Shown: positions 1 to 6,840, numbered from the stretch's first letter. The stretch: DNA of 10,986 nucleotides from Nitrososphaerales archaeon TH1920 (GCA_014523495.1 JAATVM010000016.1:1-10986), one strand, 5' to 3'. Notes: generated from the sequence alone by a model not told the origin. Program-made: numbers and translations.

Positions 1-434
1 AAAATATAAAATATGAAATTGTGCCTGGGATATCTTCATTAAATGGAGCCGCAGTATATGCAGGTATACCATTAACACACAGGGACCACTCATCTTCTGT
101 AGTCATATTAACAGGACATGAGTCAATTGATAAAAAAAAATCGTCTATAAAATGGGATTCAGTAAGTAAGGCCGCAGATACAATTGTGATTTTCATGGGT
201 CTCGAACAATTACGAGCCATTACTAGAAGGTTGATTAGCTCGGGATTGACGGAAGATACCAAAATTGCAGTTATTGAAAATGCCACCTCAAATAGACAAA
301 GAGTAATAATGGGAAATTTGAGTAATATCGAAAAAAAAGTTAAACAAAAAAAAGTTCAATCTCCCTCCATAATCATTATCGGAAAAGTGGTTGGTATTCA
401 AAACAAGATAGAATGGTTCCCTCCAAAAAGCTAG
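1..434 (+). CDS. cobA: Uroporphyrinogen-III C-methyltransferase (SUMT), C-terminal part, 5' end outside window
   Basis: SUMT transfers two methyl groups from S-adenosylmethionine to uroporphyrinogen III, giving precorrin-2 for siroheme, cobamide or alternative heme synthesis. The frame is open from position 3, with no stop before the window edge, so this is the C-terminal 143 or so residues of a protein usually 240-280 long. The family block VPGISSLNGAA-YAGIPLTHRD (from position 21) is the substrate/SAM-pocket segment shared by SUMT and other cobalamin methylases. It is followed by TGHES, then by IVIFMGLEQL, IAVIENATSNRQR and IIIIGKVV, and ends in EWF, in the order and spacing typical of SUMT. 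The GTG at 21 is an internal Val codon, not a start. The SAM-binding glycine loop lies upstream of the window. hemD follows on the same strand after 67 bases, and both enzymes act on uroporphyrinogen III. A plain CobA rather than a CysG fusion is assumed, since the missing N-terminus cannot be seen. Confidence 0.92.
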   Translation, partial: NIKYEIVPGISSLNGAAVYAGIPLTHRDHSSSVVILTGHESIDKKKSSIKWDSVSKAADTIVIFMGLEQLRAITRRLISSGLTEDTKIAVIENATSNRQRVIMGNLSNIEKKVKQKKVQSPSIIIIGKVVGIQNKIEWFPPKS

Positions 435-501
435 TTGTCTAAAAATATATCAATATCTTAAAATAGTAATCCTAATGCTTTTATGAGAAGCAAATTTTAT
501 T

Positions 502-1317
502 ATGCTATTGAGTAATATTTTCCTTAACAAAACAATTGCAATAACTCGTGGGAAAAATAAGAATAGCGAATTCACACGACTAGTGAAGGAAGAAGGTGGG
601 ATTCCGATTTCTTTACCAACTATCAAGCTAGTTCCTGTTGAGTCAAGTGATTTTTCCGAAAAATTTTCTGATATCTGCACTAAGAAACATGATTATTATA
701 TCTTCATGAGTCCTAATTCCGTTGACATTTTGTTTGAATTAGCGAGAAAAAATAAACTAACTCACCTCTTTGAGGAACAATTGAAGAAATGTAACGTAAT
801 TGCAATCGGTCCATCAACAAGAAAAAGGCTAGAAGCAAATAGCATTTTTGTAAACTGGGTCCCGAGCGATTTTTCGTCGGAGGGTATTTTAGAACTAATT
901 AGAAAACTGTCGCTTAAACGCGGTACTCGAATTGTTATACCGAGAAGTGGCGCCTCAAATTCATTTCTTAAAGATAAATTAAATTCAATGGGAATAATTG
1001 TGGCTGAATTTTATACATATTATCCGCAAATAGCAGCAATAAATGAAACTTGGATTAATTTCTCCAAGAAAATGGAACAGAACAGAATACATGTGATGAT
1101 ATTTACTAGTCCCTCGGCAGTACGTAATTTCTTTAGCATAATGCAAAATATTCTTTCGAATTTTAGAGAGTATTTCAGAAATATTGACGTATTGATAAGT
1201 ATAGGACCCAATACGACAAGGGAGCTTGTTTCAAGGAATGTATTTCCAGCAGATTCTGAGGAACACACTATAGAAGGAACATTGAATTTGGCAAAAAGAA
1301 TCCTATCTGGAAAATGA
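502..1317 (+). CDS. hemD: Uroporphyrinogen-III synthase
   Basis: Cyclises hydroxymethylbilane into uroporphyrinogen III with inversion of ring D, the branch point of tetrapyrrole synthesis; cytoplasmic. The 271-residue protein shows the duplicated two-domain pattern of HemD: FMSPNSV (68-74) and FTSPSAV (201-207) are matching loops of the two domains, as are AIGPSTR (101-107) and SIGPNTT (233-239). IPRSGAS (146-152) and HTIEGTL (255-261) are further family motifs lining the cleft. HemD diverges strongly in sequence, so this recurrent motif layout is the main support. The start is ATG at 502. An in-frame ATG at 475 is closed by a TGA at 484-486, so 502 is the first usable start and it leaves only ten residues before the first strand (TIAITRG). 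It follows cobA in the same orientation, consistent with a tetrapyrrole gene cluster continuing upstream. Length is normal for the family. Confidence 0.9.
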   Translation: MLLSNIFLNKTIAITRGKNKNSEFTRLVKEEGGIPISLPTIKLVPVESSDFSEKFSDICTKKHDYYIFMSPNSVDILFELARKNKLTHLFEEQLKKCNVIAIGPSTRKRLEANSIFVNWVPSDFSSEGILELIRKLSLKRGTRIVIPRSGASNSFLKDKLNSMGIIVAEFYTYYPQIAAINETWINFSKKMEQNRIHVMIFTSPSAVRNFFSIMQNILSNFREYFRNIDVLISIGPNTTRELVSRNVFPADSEEHTIEGTLNLAKRILSGK

Positions 1318-1357
1318 TGATGTATAGTGAATCATTGGGATACAACTAACAACAAGG

Positions 1358-1365
1358 TTTAAAAA
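1358..1365 (+). promoter_or_regulatory. TATA-like box for radA
   Basis: TTTAAAAA preceded by AAGG (a possible BRE) lies in the 86-base hemD-radA gap. It is centred about 42 bases before the radA TTG, which would leave a leader of roughly 15 bases. The AT-rich stretch at 1371-1381 is a weaker alternative at the leaderless distance. Confidence 0.35.
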
Positions 1366-1403
1366 TCAAATCAAATTATTAGGTACCATTTGATACATAC
1401 AAA

Positions 1404-2381
1404 TTGTCCGATACTGGTAATGACGGAATATTTGATATTGATACATTAAAGGATATTGGTCCAGCAACTAAAACTTGTTTAAGGGAAGCTGGATTTAGAT
1501 CCATTAAAGATCTAGTTATTCGGGGTCCTACAGATATTGCCGAGGCTACAGGAATAACGATAGAGAAATGTACATTACTATGTAATAGAGCAAGAGAAAT
1601 ATTAGAAGACAAAGGTGTTTTTGATAAGCCATTTATTACTGCAAATCAGATTTATGAAAAGAGAAAATCAGAATATCGTATTGCCACAGGTTCAAAAAAT
1701 TTAGATGAATTATTAGGTGGTGGAATAGAAACAAGGGCAATTACTGAACTATATGGAGAATACGGCACAGGAAAAACCCAGATCTGTCATACGCTATGTG
1801 TTACTGTTCAACAAAATGAAAGTGAAGATAATTTATCTAGAGCATTGTATGTTGATACAGAAAACACCTTTAGACCAGAAAGAATCGCATCTATTGCCTC
1901 TGCAAGAAAATTTGATCCTAATAGAGCACTTGAAAATATTATTGTTGCAAAAGCGTACAATAGCGCTCACCAAGAAGTGATTATTCAGGAATCTCCGAAT
2001 ATTATTAGTTTGCACAACATAAAGATAATGATTGTTGATTCCATTGTATCTCACTATAGAGCTGAATTTCTTGGTAGATCTTTCCTGTCAGAAAGACAGC
2101 AAAGAATTAACAGATTGTTACACATTCTCCTAAGGATTGGTGAAACCTGCAAAATAGCGGTAGTGATAACTAATCAAATACAGTCCTCACCAGATGCAAT
2201 ATTTGGTGATCCTCATATAGCCACTGGAGGAAACGTCATGGCCCATACTAGTACTTACCGTCTATATCTAAAAAAAGCTGGCAAAAATCGAATAGCAAGG
2301 ATGGTCGATAGTCCATATCATTCAGAAAGAGAGATACTATTTACACTCAATGAACAAGGAATTGGAGATCCTCAAAAATAA
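1404..2381 (+). CDS. radA: DNA repair and recombination protein RadA
   Basis: Archaeal RecA/Rad51-family recombinase. It forms ATP-dependent filaments on single-stranded DNA and catalyses strand exchange in homologous recombination. The 325-residue protein has an N-terminal helix-hairpin-helix domain (about 14-62), the FxxA-type polymerisation motif FITA (77-80), the linker ATGSKNLDELLGGGIET, Walker A GEYGTGKT (118-125), DTENTFRPER (151-160), Walker B IKIMIVDS (206-213), the L1 region around SHYRAEFLGR (216-225), and the L2/ATP-cap region from NQIQSSPDA to ATGGNVMAH (257-281). It ends in the usual short tail after GIGDP. The proposed start is TTG at 1404: the frame is closed by TAG at 1380-1382, and the only other codons between are GTA PFDTYK with no ATG or GTG. 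A TATA-like run lies at 1358-1365. The essential catalytic residues all appear intact. RadB is excluded by the complete HhH domain and length. Confidence 0.97.
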   Translation: MSDTGNDGIFDIDTLKDIGPATKTCLREAGFRSIKDLVIRGPTDIAEATGITIEKCTLLCNRAREILEDKGVFDKPFITANQIYEKRKSEYRIATGSKNLDELLGGGIETRAITELYGEYGTGKTQICHTLCVTVQQNESEDNLSRALYVDTENTFRPERIASIASARKFDPNRALENIIVAKAYNSAHQEVIIQESPNIISLHNIKIMIVDSIVSHYRAEFLGRSFLSERQQRINRLLHILLRIGETCKIAVVITNQIQSSPDAIFGDPHIATGGNVMAHTSTYRLYLKKAGKNRIARMVDSPYHSEREILFTLNEQGIGDPQK

Positions 2382-2477
2382 TAGATTAACAAGTGAATTA
2401 TGAAAAAATAGAGGTTCTTGGCCTACTTCAAACCATATTTCCCAGTTTCCAACAAAAAGTCAAGGTTACTAGATAAT

Positions 2478-2486
2478 ATTAAATTA
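2478..2486 (+). promoter_or_regulatory. TATA-like box for rpl21e operon
   Basis: ATTAAATTA is centred about 27 bases before the rpl21e ATG at 2509, the distance expected for an archaeal TATA box and a leaderless transcript. The 127-base gap after radA that contains it holds no other structure I can see. Confidence 0.5.
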
Positions 2487-2508
2487 TAGAGAAACATCAT
2501 AATCCGAT

Positions 2509-2790
2509 ATGCCAAAATCTCACGGTATTAGAAGGAAATCCAGACATATTTTAACTAAGGGTAATATGTCAAGGGGACTTTCACATTTACTTATTGATTA
2601 TTCAGTCGGTGATAAAGTTGTGGTAGTCATAGATCCAAGAGAACATAAAACAACTCCACATAGAAGGTTTCAAGGAAGGGTTGGATATATTAAAGATATT
2701 GGGAGAAGAATTGTAAAGGTGAGTATACTAGTTGGGGACAAACAAAAGTTGTTGCAAACTAAATTCAACCATATCCGCCCCATAAAATAG
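2509..2790 (+). CDS. rpl21e: 50S ribosomal protein L21e
   Basis: Archaeal/eukaryotic-type large-subunit protein with no bacterial counterpart. The 93-residue basic protein matches the family along its length: MPKSHGIRRKSRHILTKG at the N-terminus, VGDKVVVVIDP (34-44), then TPHRRFQGRVGYI (49-61), GRRIVKVSILVGDK and the closing HIRPIK. The start is ATG at 2509. A TATA-like ATTAAATTA at 2478-2486 is centred about 27 bases upstream, so the transcript is probably leaderless or nearly so. It opens the rpl21e-rpoF-DUF655-ksgA block found in many archaea and probably drives the operon, because rpoF begins only 13 bases after its stop. Confidence 0.97.
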   Translation: MPKSHGIRRKSRHILTKGNMSRGLSHLLIDYSVGDKVVVVIDPREHKTTPHRRFQGRVGYIKDIGRRIVKVSILVGDKQKLLQTKFNHIRPIK

Positions 2791-2803
2791 AAGGTATTGC
2801 ATA

Positions 2804-3136
2804 TTGACGAAAATTACAAAAAAAGAAATGATTACACTCCCGGATGTTAAGGAGATATTGGAAACGAAGAAAGTTGATGAAATGGATCAAATTCAGAGAT
2901 GGACCTATGATTATGTGAATAAATTCTCAAAAATATCTCAAAAGCAGGCACAAAAATTAGTTAGCGAATTAATAAGCCAATGTGGTCTTACTGAAGAAGA
3001 GGCAGTAGAAGTCGTGAATATATTACCCTCATCTTTGGAGGAAATAAGGGCTTTTACATTTGGTTGGAAGAAATTAATACTAACATCAACCTCTGAAAGC
3101 ATATTACAAAAAATTACGTCAGTACATGAAACTTAA
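2804..3136 (+). CDS. rpoF: DNA-directed RNA polymerase subunit F (Rpb4 homologue)
   Basis: Rpb4-family subunit. With RpoE (Rpb7) it forms the stalk of the archaeal RNA polymerase, helping open-complex formation, processivity and termination. The 110-residue protein is all-helical in character, with the family pattern ITLPDVKEIL (10-19), a central YDYVNKFSKIS segment, QAQKLVSELISQCGLTEEEA and the conserved VVNILPSSLEEIRAF (66-80) of the HRDC-like fold. Assignment also rests on its place between L21e and DUF655, a conserved archaeal gene order. The start is TTG at 2804, 13 bases after rpl21e, with AGGT about nine bases upstream as a weak ribosome-binding site. An in-frame ATG at 2828 (residue 9) is a real alternative that would still keep all family motifs, so the first eight residues are uncertain. 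It is probably translated from the rpl21e transcript. Confidence 0.9.
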   Translation: MTKITKKEMITLPDVKEILETKKVDEMDQIQRWTYDYVNKFSKISQKQAQKLVSELISQCGLTEEEAVEVVNILPSSLEEIRAFTFGWKKLILTSTSESILQKITSVHET

Positions 3137-3164
3137 AAAGTACGCAGTATATATTTGCAGGTAA

Positions 3165-3773
3165 TTGGATTCTACCAATCAAGATAATATTCATAGTAGA
3201 CATACAAGTCATGATTATACTGTTCATAATCATAAGTTTGAAGAATATGCATATGTGTTAGACTACTCTCTTAGAGGAAAGTCTATCACAATAAGGGGCA
3301 GAGAGGGAATAATTATTCAAGCAATAGGGGAAAATCGTCTAACCTTATTAGAACTACTTGGCTCTCAAAACGCTAATTTTGAAATAGGCGAAAAAGTGTA
3401 CATTGGAAAAGAAGGTAGAAACAAAATAATCAGTGTTCTTGGCAAATTACAATACAATTCAATATCACAATCTGCAAAGAACGATCTTCCTTCCATTGTT
3501 GAAAAGATAGTACTCTCAAGTGAGGAACGATTTGTATCCTATATAAATAGCGCACAACCAATAACTCCTAGAATTCATTCGCTTGAATTGATACCAGGAA
3601 TAGGAAAGACATACATGATGAGTATAATTAGGGACAGAGAAAAGGAAAAATTTACTTCTTTTTCAGATATCCAATCAAGAATAGGGTTAAAAGATATACA
3701 CAAACTAGTAACAAAAAGAATAATTGAAGAAATTGCTCGGGAAACCAGGATGACACTATTTGTTGGTAAATGA
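3165..3773 (+). CDS. DUF655 family protein (OB-fold plus helix-hairpin-helix, probable nucleic-acid binder)
   Basis: Archaeal DUF655 proteins are uncharacterised, presumed RNA- or DNA-binding, and almost always sit between rpoF and ksgA, as here. This 202-residue copy has the family signature YAYVLDYSLRGKS (28-40), followed by a beta-rich OB-like part with RLTLLELLGSQNANFEIGEK (58-77), then a helical linker and a helix-hairpin-helix motif LELIPGIGKTYMMSI (140-154). A second helical hairpin follows at IGLKDIHKLVTKRI. The start is TTG at 3165 with certainty as to lower bound: a TAA in frame lies immediately before it (3162-3164), and no ATG occurs until residue 151. The first 25 residues are rich in His, Ser and Asn and do not match the family core, so they are a lineage-specific extension. 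Its end overlaps ksgA by 14 bases (11 if ksgA starts at 3763), implying translational coupling and a possible shared role in ribosome assembly. Function remains unknown. Confidence 0.88.
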   Translation: MDSTNQDNIHSRHTSHDYTVHNHKFEEYAYVLDYSLRGKSITIRGREGIIIQAIGENRLTLLELLGSQNANFEIGEKVYIGKEGRNKIISVLGKLQYNSISQSAKNDLPSIVEKIVLSSEERFVSYINSAQPITPRIHSLELIPGIGKTYMMSIIRDREKEKFTSFSDIQSRIGLKDIHKLVTKRIIEEIARETRMTLFVGK

Positions 3774-4491
3774 CAATAGGACCCGTTTTGGTCAACACTC
3801 TCTTATAGATTACAGTACTATTTCCAAGATAATTGAGTCGTGTGATGTTAGAAAAAAAGATACAGTGTTAGAATTTGGTACTGGAAATGGTTATTTAACG
3901 AGAGAGATATCAAAACTTGCTAAATTTGTATATTCCTTTGAGATAGATAAAGAATTGTATTCTAAAGCAAAAACATACCTTATGAACGTACAAAATATCA
4001 GGATTTTCAATGAAGACTTCTTCACACACGATCCTTTTGTATTTGACTTTTTTTTATCTAATATTCCATATTCCAAATCAAAAGAGATTATGAAGTGGTT
4101 ATCATTACACCAATTTAGGGAAGCGGTGATAATGGTACAAAAAGAATTTTCAGAAAAACTCATTGCATATCCAGGATACGCAAAGTATTCTGTCGTTACG
4201 GTTCTTACACAATACTGTTTTGATATTGAACCATTATTTGAGGTAAGTAAAGATTCCTTTTTACCTCCTCCCCAAATTCAATCCACAGTCATAAGGTTAA
4301 AAAGTAAAAAAAAGAAAATGAGTAGGGAAATTATTGCAAATCTAGAGTATCTTTTTAGTCACAGAAACAAGAACGTCGTGTCATTATTAAACGATAGACA
4401 ATATGACAATAAAAGAATCGATGAATTAAATATAGAAACACTAGTAAAAATTTCTAATGTATTAAATTATAGAGAAAATTCTGGCAAATAA
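3760..4491 (+). CDS. ksgA: 16S rRNA (adenine-N6,N6)-dimethyltransferase, KsgA/Dim1 family
   Basis: Dimethylates two adjacent adenines in the 3'-terminal hairpin of 16S rRNA, a late checkpoint of small-subunit assembly. The 243-residue protein has the N-terminal FGQHSLID (10-17, family LGQ-F-L-D), SAM motif I VLEFGTGNGYLT (36-47), acidic residue EID (61-63) ending motif II, NEDFF (84-88) and the catalytic motif NIPY (101-104; usually NLPY). It then has MVQKEF (125-130) and the C-terminal signature PGYAKYS with SFLPPPQIQSTVIRL (166-180). Starts are TTG at 3760 or the next codon, TTG at 3763. A TGA at 3751-3753 closes the frame upstream, and no ATG exists before motif I. It overlaps the DUF655 gene by 11-14 bases. 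It is slightly shorter than many homologues (about 260-270 residues), mostly in the C-terminal helical domain. Confidence 0.95.
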   Translation: MLVNDNRTRFGQHSLIDYSTISKIIESCDVRKKDTVLEFGTGNGYLTREISKLAKFVYSFEIDKELYSKAKTYLMNVQNIRIFNEDFFTHDPFVFDFFLSNIPYSKSKEIMKWLSLHQFREAVIMVQKEFSEKLIAYPGYAKYSVVTVLTQYCFDIEPLFEVSKDSFLPPPQIQSTVIRLKSKKKKMSREIIANLEYLFSHRNKNVVSLLNDRQYDNKRIDELNIETLVKISNVLNYRENSGK

Positions 4492-4514
4492 GTAACTCAA
4501 ATCAAGTTATACAA

Positions 4515-4522
4515 ATATAAAT
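4515..4522 (+). promoter_or_regulatory. TATA box for the mtq2-like gene
   Basis: ATATAAAT is centred 26 bases before the TTG start at 4545. The 53-base gap after ksgA suggests an internal promoter that gives a leaderless message starting at or next to the TTG. There is no Shine-Dalgarno match immediately before the TTG. Confidence 0.55.
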
Positions 4523-4544
4523 TTGATGGGATGATTTAACTTTA

Positions 4545-5063
4545 TTGTATTTTCCATCTGATGACAGTATTTTCCTTGCAAATATTGTCAACCAATATCA
4601 TGGCGTTATAGCATTAGAAATTGGTACCAGTAGTGGATACATTTTAAGAGAACTATCAAAGAATTTTAGTATTGTTGTAGGAACTGATATAGATTTCTAT
4701 TCATTAAAACATATACTAAAGACGTCAAGAAATGAGAGACTGATATGTTGTGATGCGGCAACTGCTTTACGAAATATAAAATTTGATATGATTGTATTCA
4801 ATCCACCATATCTGCCAAATACGAAAAATTATGTGGATAAGACTGTTGATGGAGGCCCTACAGGAATTGAACTTTCTATTCATTTTCTAATAAGCGCAAT
4901 TGGTAAATTAACTAGTAACGGCAAAATCCTAATGTTGGTATCAAGCCTTTCAGATACTGAAAAATTAGATAGCTTCATAGAAAAAAATAATCTTACGATG
5001 AAAAAGATATGTGAGAAGGATCTATTTTATGAAACACTGAAAGTTATTGAACTATGTATATGA
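4545..5063 (+). CDS. Mtq2/HemK-like N5-glutamine methyltransferase
   Basis: SAM-dependent methyltransferase of the HemK/Mtq2 group. By family knowledge, archaeal and eukaryotic members modify the Gln of the GGQ motif in release factor aRF1/eRF1, with Trm112 as activating partner (no Trm112 gene is visible here). The 172-residue protein has an N-terminal YFPSDDSIFLA (2-12), typical of Mtq2, SAM motif I EIGTSSG (25-31, with Ser for one usual Gly), GTDID (46-50), and the catalytic NPPYLP (86-91) that binds the target amide. It then has VDGGPTGIEL (101-110), which lines the substrate pocket. The only possible start before motif I is TTG at 4545: a TGA closes the frame at 4524-4526. An ATATAAAT box at 4515-4522 lies 26 bases before the TTG, so it probably has its own promoter as well as being downstream of ksgA. 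It is convergent with the dehydrogenase gene; the stops are 12 bases apart. Confidence 0.88.
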   Translation: MYFPSDDSIFLANIVNQYHGVIALEIGTSSGYILRELSKNFSIVVGTDIDFYSLKHILKTSRNERLICCDAATALRNIKFDMIVFNPPYLPNTKNYVDKTVDGGPTGIELSIHFLISAIGKLTSNGKILMLVSSLSDTEKLDSFIEKNNLTMKKICEKDLFYETLKVIELCI

Positions 5064-5075
5064 ATCAATAGCTTT

Positions 5076-6116
5076 CTATTTGATTTTTTTACTATACCCT
5101 GGTAAATAATTCCTAGATCTACTTGCAATCTCTTTTGCCATTTTACTTAAAGACGCTGAACCACCTAAATCGTAAGTGAGATATTTTCCCTCATTTATTA
5201 TCTCTTCAGTTGCAGCAAAGATTGCGTTACATATATCATTTTCTCCAAGATATTTAGTCATCAAGGCACCCGACAGAATAGTAGCTACGGGATTAACTTT
5301 ATCTGAACCGGCGTATTTTGGAGCGCTCCCGTGCGCAGGTTCAAACATTGCATAATTGTCTCCATAATTTCCGGAGTAAACGTTTCCAATAGATCCTACG
5401 TGCCCAGAAGCACATTCAGATACAATGTCCATAAATAAGTTGGTACTTAGCAAGATACTCTTGTTAAACCGTTCTGGATTCTTGACTAATTGTTGTGTCA
5501 TATTATCTATATAATATTCCTCTACAACAATTTCATTGAATTCTGATTGAATGTTTTGCACAGTGTTCCAAAAAATTCCGTCAGTTTCTTTCAAGATATT
5601 TCTTTTGGTAATAACATAAATTTTTTTAAACTTCATTTCATTTGCTGATTTAAATCCGTGTCTTACTATTTTTTCACAGCCTTTTTTAGTTATTTTTCTT
5701 ACAGCTATAGCCGAGTCATCACCAATCTTAAATTCTATACCGGAATAAAGTCCCTCCGTTGCCTCTCTTACACAAATAAAATCCAGTTGATGTGCGGAAT
5801 TCTTGTATGTCTTTATTGGGCGAACATTAGCGAACAAGTTAAATTTTTGCCTAATGCTTACAGCCACACTCCTAGGTGCTGTGGAAGTCGGAATAGTTGT
5901 GGTTGGACCTTTAAAGCAAGCATCGGAATTTTCCAGGAGGTTCCAAACTTCATCGGAAATATATGAATTACCACCGTTTTTTTTCCACCATTCTGATCCA
6001 GCATCACATGGAACTAATTTAATCTTAGATTTACATTCCCTCAGTACCTGGATCATTGCATCCACCAGCTCTGGTCCAGTCCCATCACCCTTAATAATTA
6101 CTGCAGATTTACTCAA
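5076..6116 (-). CDS. Isocitrate/isopropylmalate dehydrogenase family protein, probably NADP-type isocitrate dehydrogenase
   Basis: Beta-decarboxylating dehydrogenase; the likely reaction is isocitrate to 2-oxoglutarate in the TCA cycle. The 346-residue protein starts IIKGDGTGPE (7-16). It has the substrate region PRSVAVSIRQKF (81-92) with R89 and R99 (NVRP), R117 and the catalytic Tyr in LYSGIE (Y124). ITKRNILK carries K171, and TNLFMDIVSE carries metal ligand D230 with E234 where a second Asp is usual. The coenzyme loop HGSAPKYAG (262-270) has the Lys-Tyr pair (K267, Y268) that marks NADP-dependent isocitrate dehydrogenases; NAD types usually have Asp-Ile. RSLN-ALR in E. coli Icd becomes RSVAVSIR here, so the substrate-binding Asn is Ala85. 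The start is TTG at 6116; a stop lies at 6120-6122. A TATA box at 6141-6147 is 28 bases before it, giving a leaderless message. Isopropylmalate or another 2-hydroxyacid cannot be excluded. Confidence 0.85.
   Translation of the reverse strand: MSKSAVIIKGDGTGPELVDAMIQVLRECKSKIKLVPCDAGSEWWKKNGGNSYISDEVWNLLENSDACFKGPTTTIPTSTAPRSVAVSIRQKFNLFANVRPIKTYKNSAHQLDFICVREATEGLYSGIEFKIGDDSAIAVRKITKKGCEKIVRHGFKSANEMKFKKIYVITKRNILKETDGIFWNTVQNIQSEFNEIVVEEYYIDNMTQQLVKNPERFNKSILLSTNLFMDIVSECASGHVGSIGNVYSGNYGDNYAMFEPAHGSAPKYAGSDKVNPVATILSGALMTKYLGENDICNAIFAATEEIINEGKYLTYDLGGSASLSKMAKEIASRSRNYLPGYSKKIK
5084..5090 (+). terminator. T-run at the convergent gene ends
   Basis: Seven T residues lie 21 bases beyond the stop of the mtq2-like gene, inside the last codons (Lys-rich end) of the convergent dehydrogenase. 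They could end transcripts coming from the ksgA/mtq2 side. A run of this length can also arise simply from AAA Lys codons on the other strand, so the call is weak. Confidence 0.3.
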
Positions 6117-6140
6117 TTCTTATCAAAAATGTTACTTTCT

Positions 6141-6147
6141 ATTTATA
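6141..6147 (-). promoter_or_regulatory. TATA box for the dehydrogenase gene
   Basis: On the minus strand this reads TATAAAT (within GGTATAAATAG). It is centred 28 bases before the TTG start at 6116, directly after the stop codon of the upstream membrane-protein gene (6149-6151). The only five bases between the frame-closing stop and the TTG contain no ribosome-binding site, so a leaderless transcript is likely. Confidence 0.6.
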
Positions 6148-6148
6148 C

Positions 6149-6706
6149 CTATTTGGAGACCAGTGAGATCTTTCCAAGAAAATTATCGCTTAAGGGAGGT
6201 GAACTTGTCAGATTACTAATTTTAACAAAACCGTTATCAGAGAAATAATAATAGTCTATATTATAGCTTGCAAGACTAATATTTTGATATTCATACTTTC
6301 CAGTTGAATTATCTGTTACTTGTATTGTGCCATTATCTGAAGAATAAATCTTCATAAAATCATCTAATGTAAGTCTGACTGGGCGAACGAATTGTACATG
6401 AACTGTGTCGCCTATACTGTCTGCATGAATAACTCTAAGGCATTCCTTACCATCTTTATGTTTTCCAAGCGAATCCGGAAATAATTTTTTGTCTCCGTCA
6501 ACTTGCAAATCGATCGTAGAATGAATATTAAATGTATCCTTGTTATGCCCCTTAAGGCAAACTTGAACTGGGGATGGAGCTGGAAAGAAATGCATTATCA
6601 AGAATCCAGAAAGAGTTGCAATACCGACTATTATCGGCGGTATTAGAATTTGTTTTTTTCCGATTTTTTTCCTTGGTTTCTCTTCTTTAATTCTTCTTTT
6701 AGGCAT
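6149..6706 (-). CDS. Membrane-anchored extracellular protein of unknown function
   Basis: The 185-residue protein has a very basic cytoplasmic N-terminus (residues 1-19, about ten Lys/Arg), one hydrophobic membrane segment (about 20-41) and a 140-residue outward-facing domain. That topology follows from the positive-inside rule. Four N-x-S/T sequons (N125, N133, N142, N165) suggest a glycosylated surface domain. The region NIHSTIDLQVDG (60-71), then VIHADSIGDTVHVQ (92-105) and RLTLDDFMKIYSSDNG (111-126), resembles, from memory, a group of thaumarchaeal secreted proteins with His-rich IH-H, HTHD and IHVE motifs. Here most of those His are replaced, and only H62, H94 and H103 remain at comparable places. 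That resemblance is an inference and needs a profile search. The start is ATG at 6706. The stop lies 32 bases before the dehydrogenase start, with that gene's TATA box between them. A single Cys (C50) lies just outside the membrane, without a lipobox, and a second Cys is C89, so a disulfide is possible. Confidence 0.72.
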   Translation of the reverse strand: MPKRRIKEEKPRKKIGKKQILIPPIIVGIATLSGFLIMHFFPAPSPVQVCLKGHNKDTFNIHSTIDLQVDGDKKLFPDSLGKHKDGKECLRVIHADSIGDTVHVQFVRPVRLTLDDFMKIYSSDNGTIQVTDNSTGKYEYQNISLASYNIDYYYFSDNGFVKISNLTSSPPLSDNFLGKISLVSK

Positions 6707-6740
6707 ACATTGTCACTTATATTGAATCTTAAAAATGCAC

Positions 6741-6751
6741 TTTAATATATA
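6741..6751 (-). promoter_or_regulatory. Possible TATA box for the membrane-anchored protein
   Basis: On the minus strand this reads TATATATTAAA. It is centred about 40 bases before the ATG at 6706, which would leave a leader of roughly 13 bases. The region is AT-rich throughout, so a chance match is quite possible. Confidence 0.3.
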
Positions 6752-6796
6752 TGAAAAAGATTTGAATCTATCTGACGAACACACAAGAAATGTAAA

Positions 6797-6837
6797 TAAC
6801 ATAGTTATTATTCTCAGGCAGTCAATAACTATTGTTA
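6797..6837. repeat. Imperfect palindrome (13-bp arms, 14-base centre) in divergent promoter region
   Basis: The left arm TAACATAGTTATT (6797-6809) pairs with the right arm AATAACTATTGTTA (6824-6837). There are nine perfect base pairs, one bulged T at 6833 and four more pairs. The centre is 14 bases (6810-6823). It lies between the divergent membrane-protein gene and rnhA and stops just before the rnhA TATA box. It may be an operator for a dimeric regulator, or an RNA hairpin if transcribed. Confidence 0.55.
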
Positions 6838-6840
6838 ATA

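Noticed and set aside
21..434. A complete 137-residue protein starting at GTG 21
   Set aside because: The frame is open to the window edge, and the GTG encodes the Val of the conserved EIVPG segment of SUMT, so it is internal.
5658..6219. Plus-strand ORFs opposite the dehydrogenase (5658-5966, 5803-6219)
   Set aside because: They are antisense to conserved coding sequence with catalytic motifs, and no recognisable protein features are seen.
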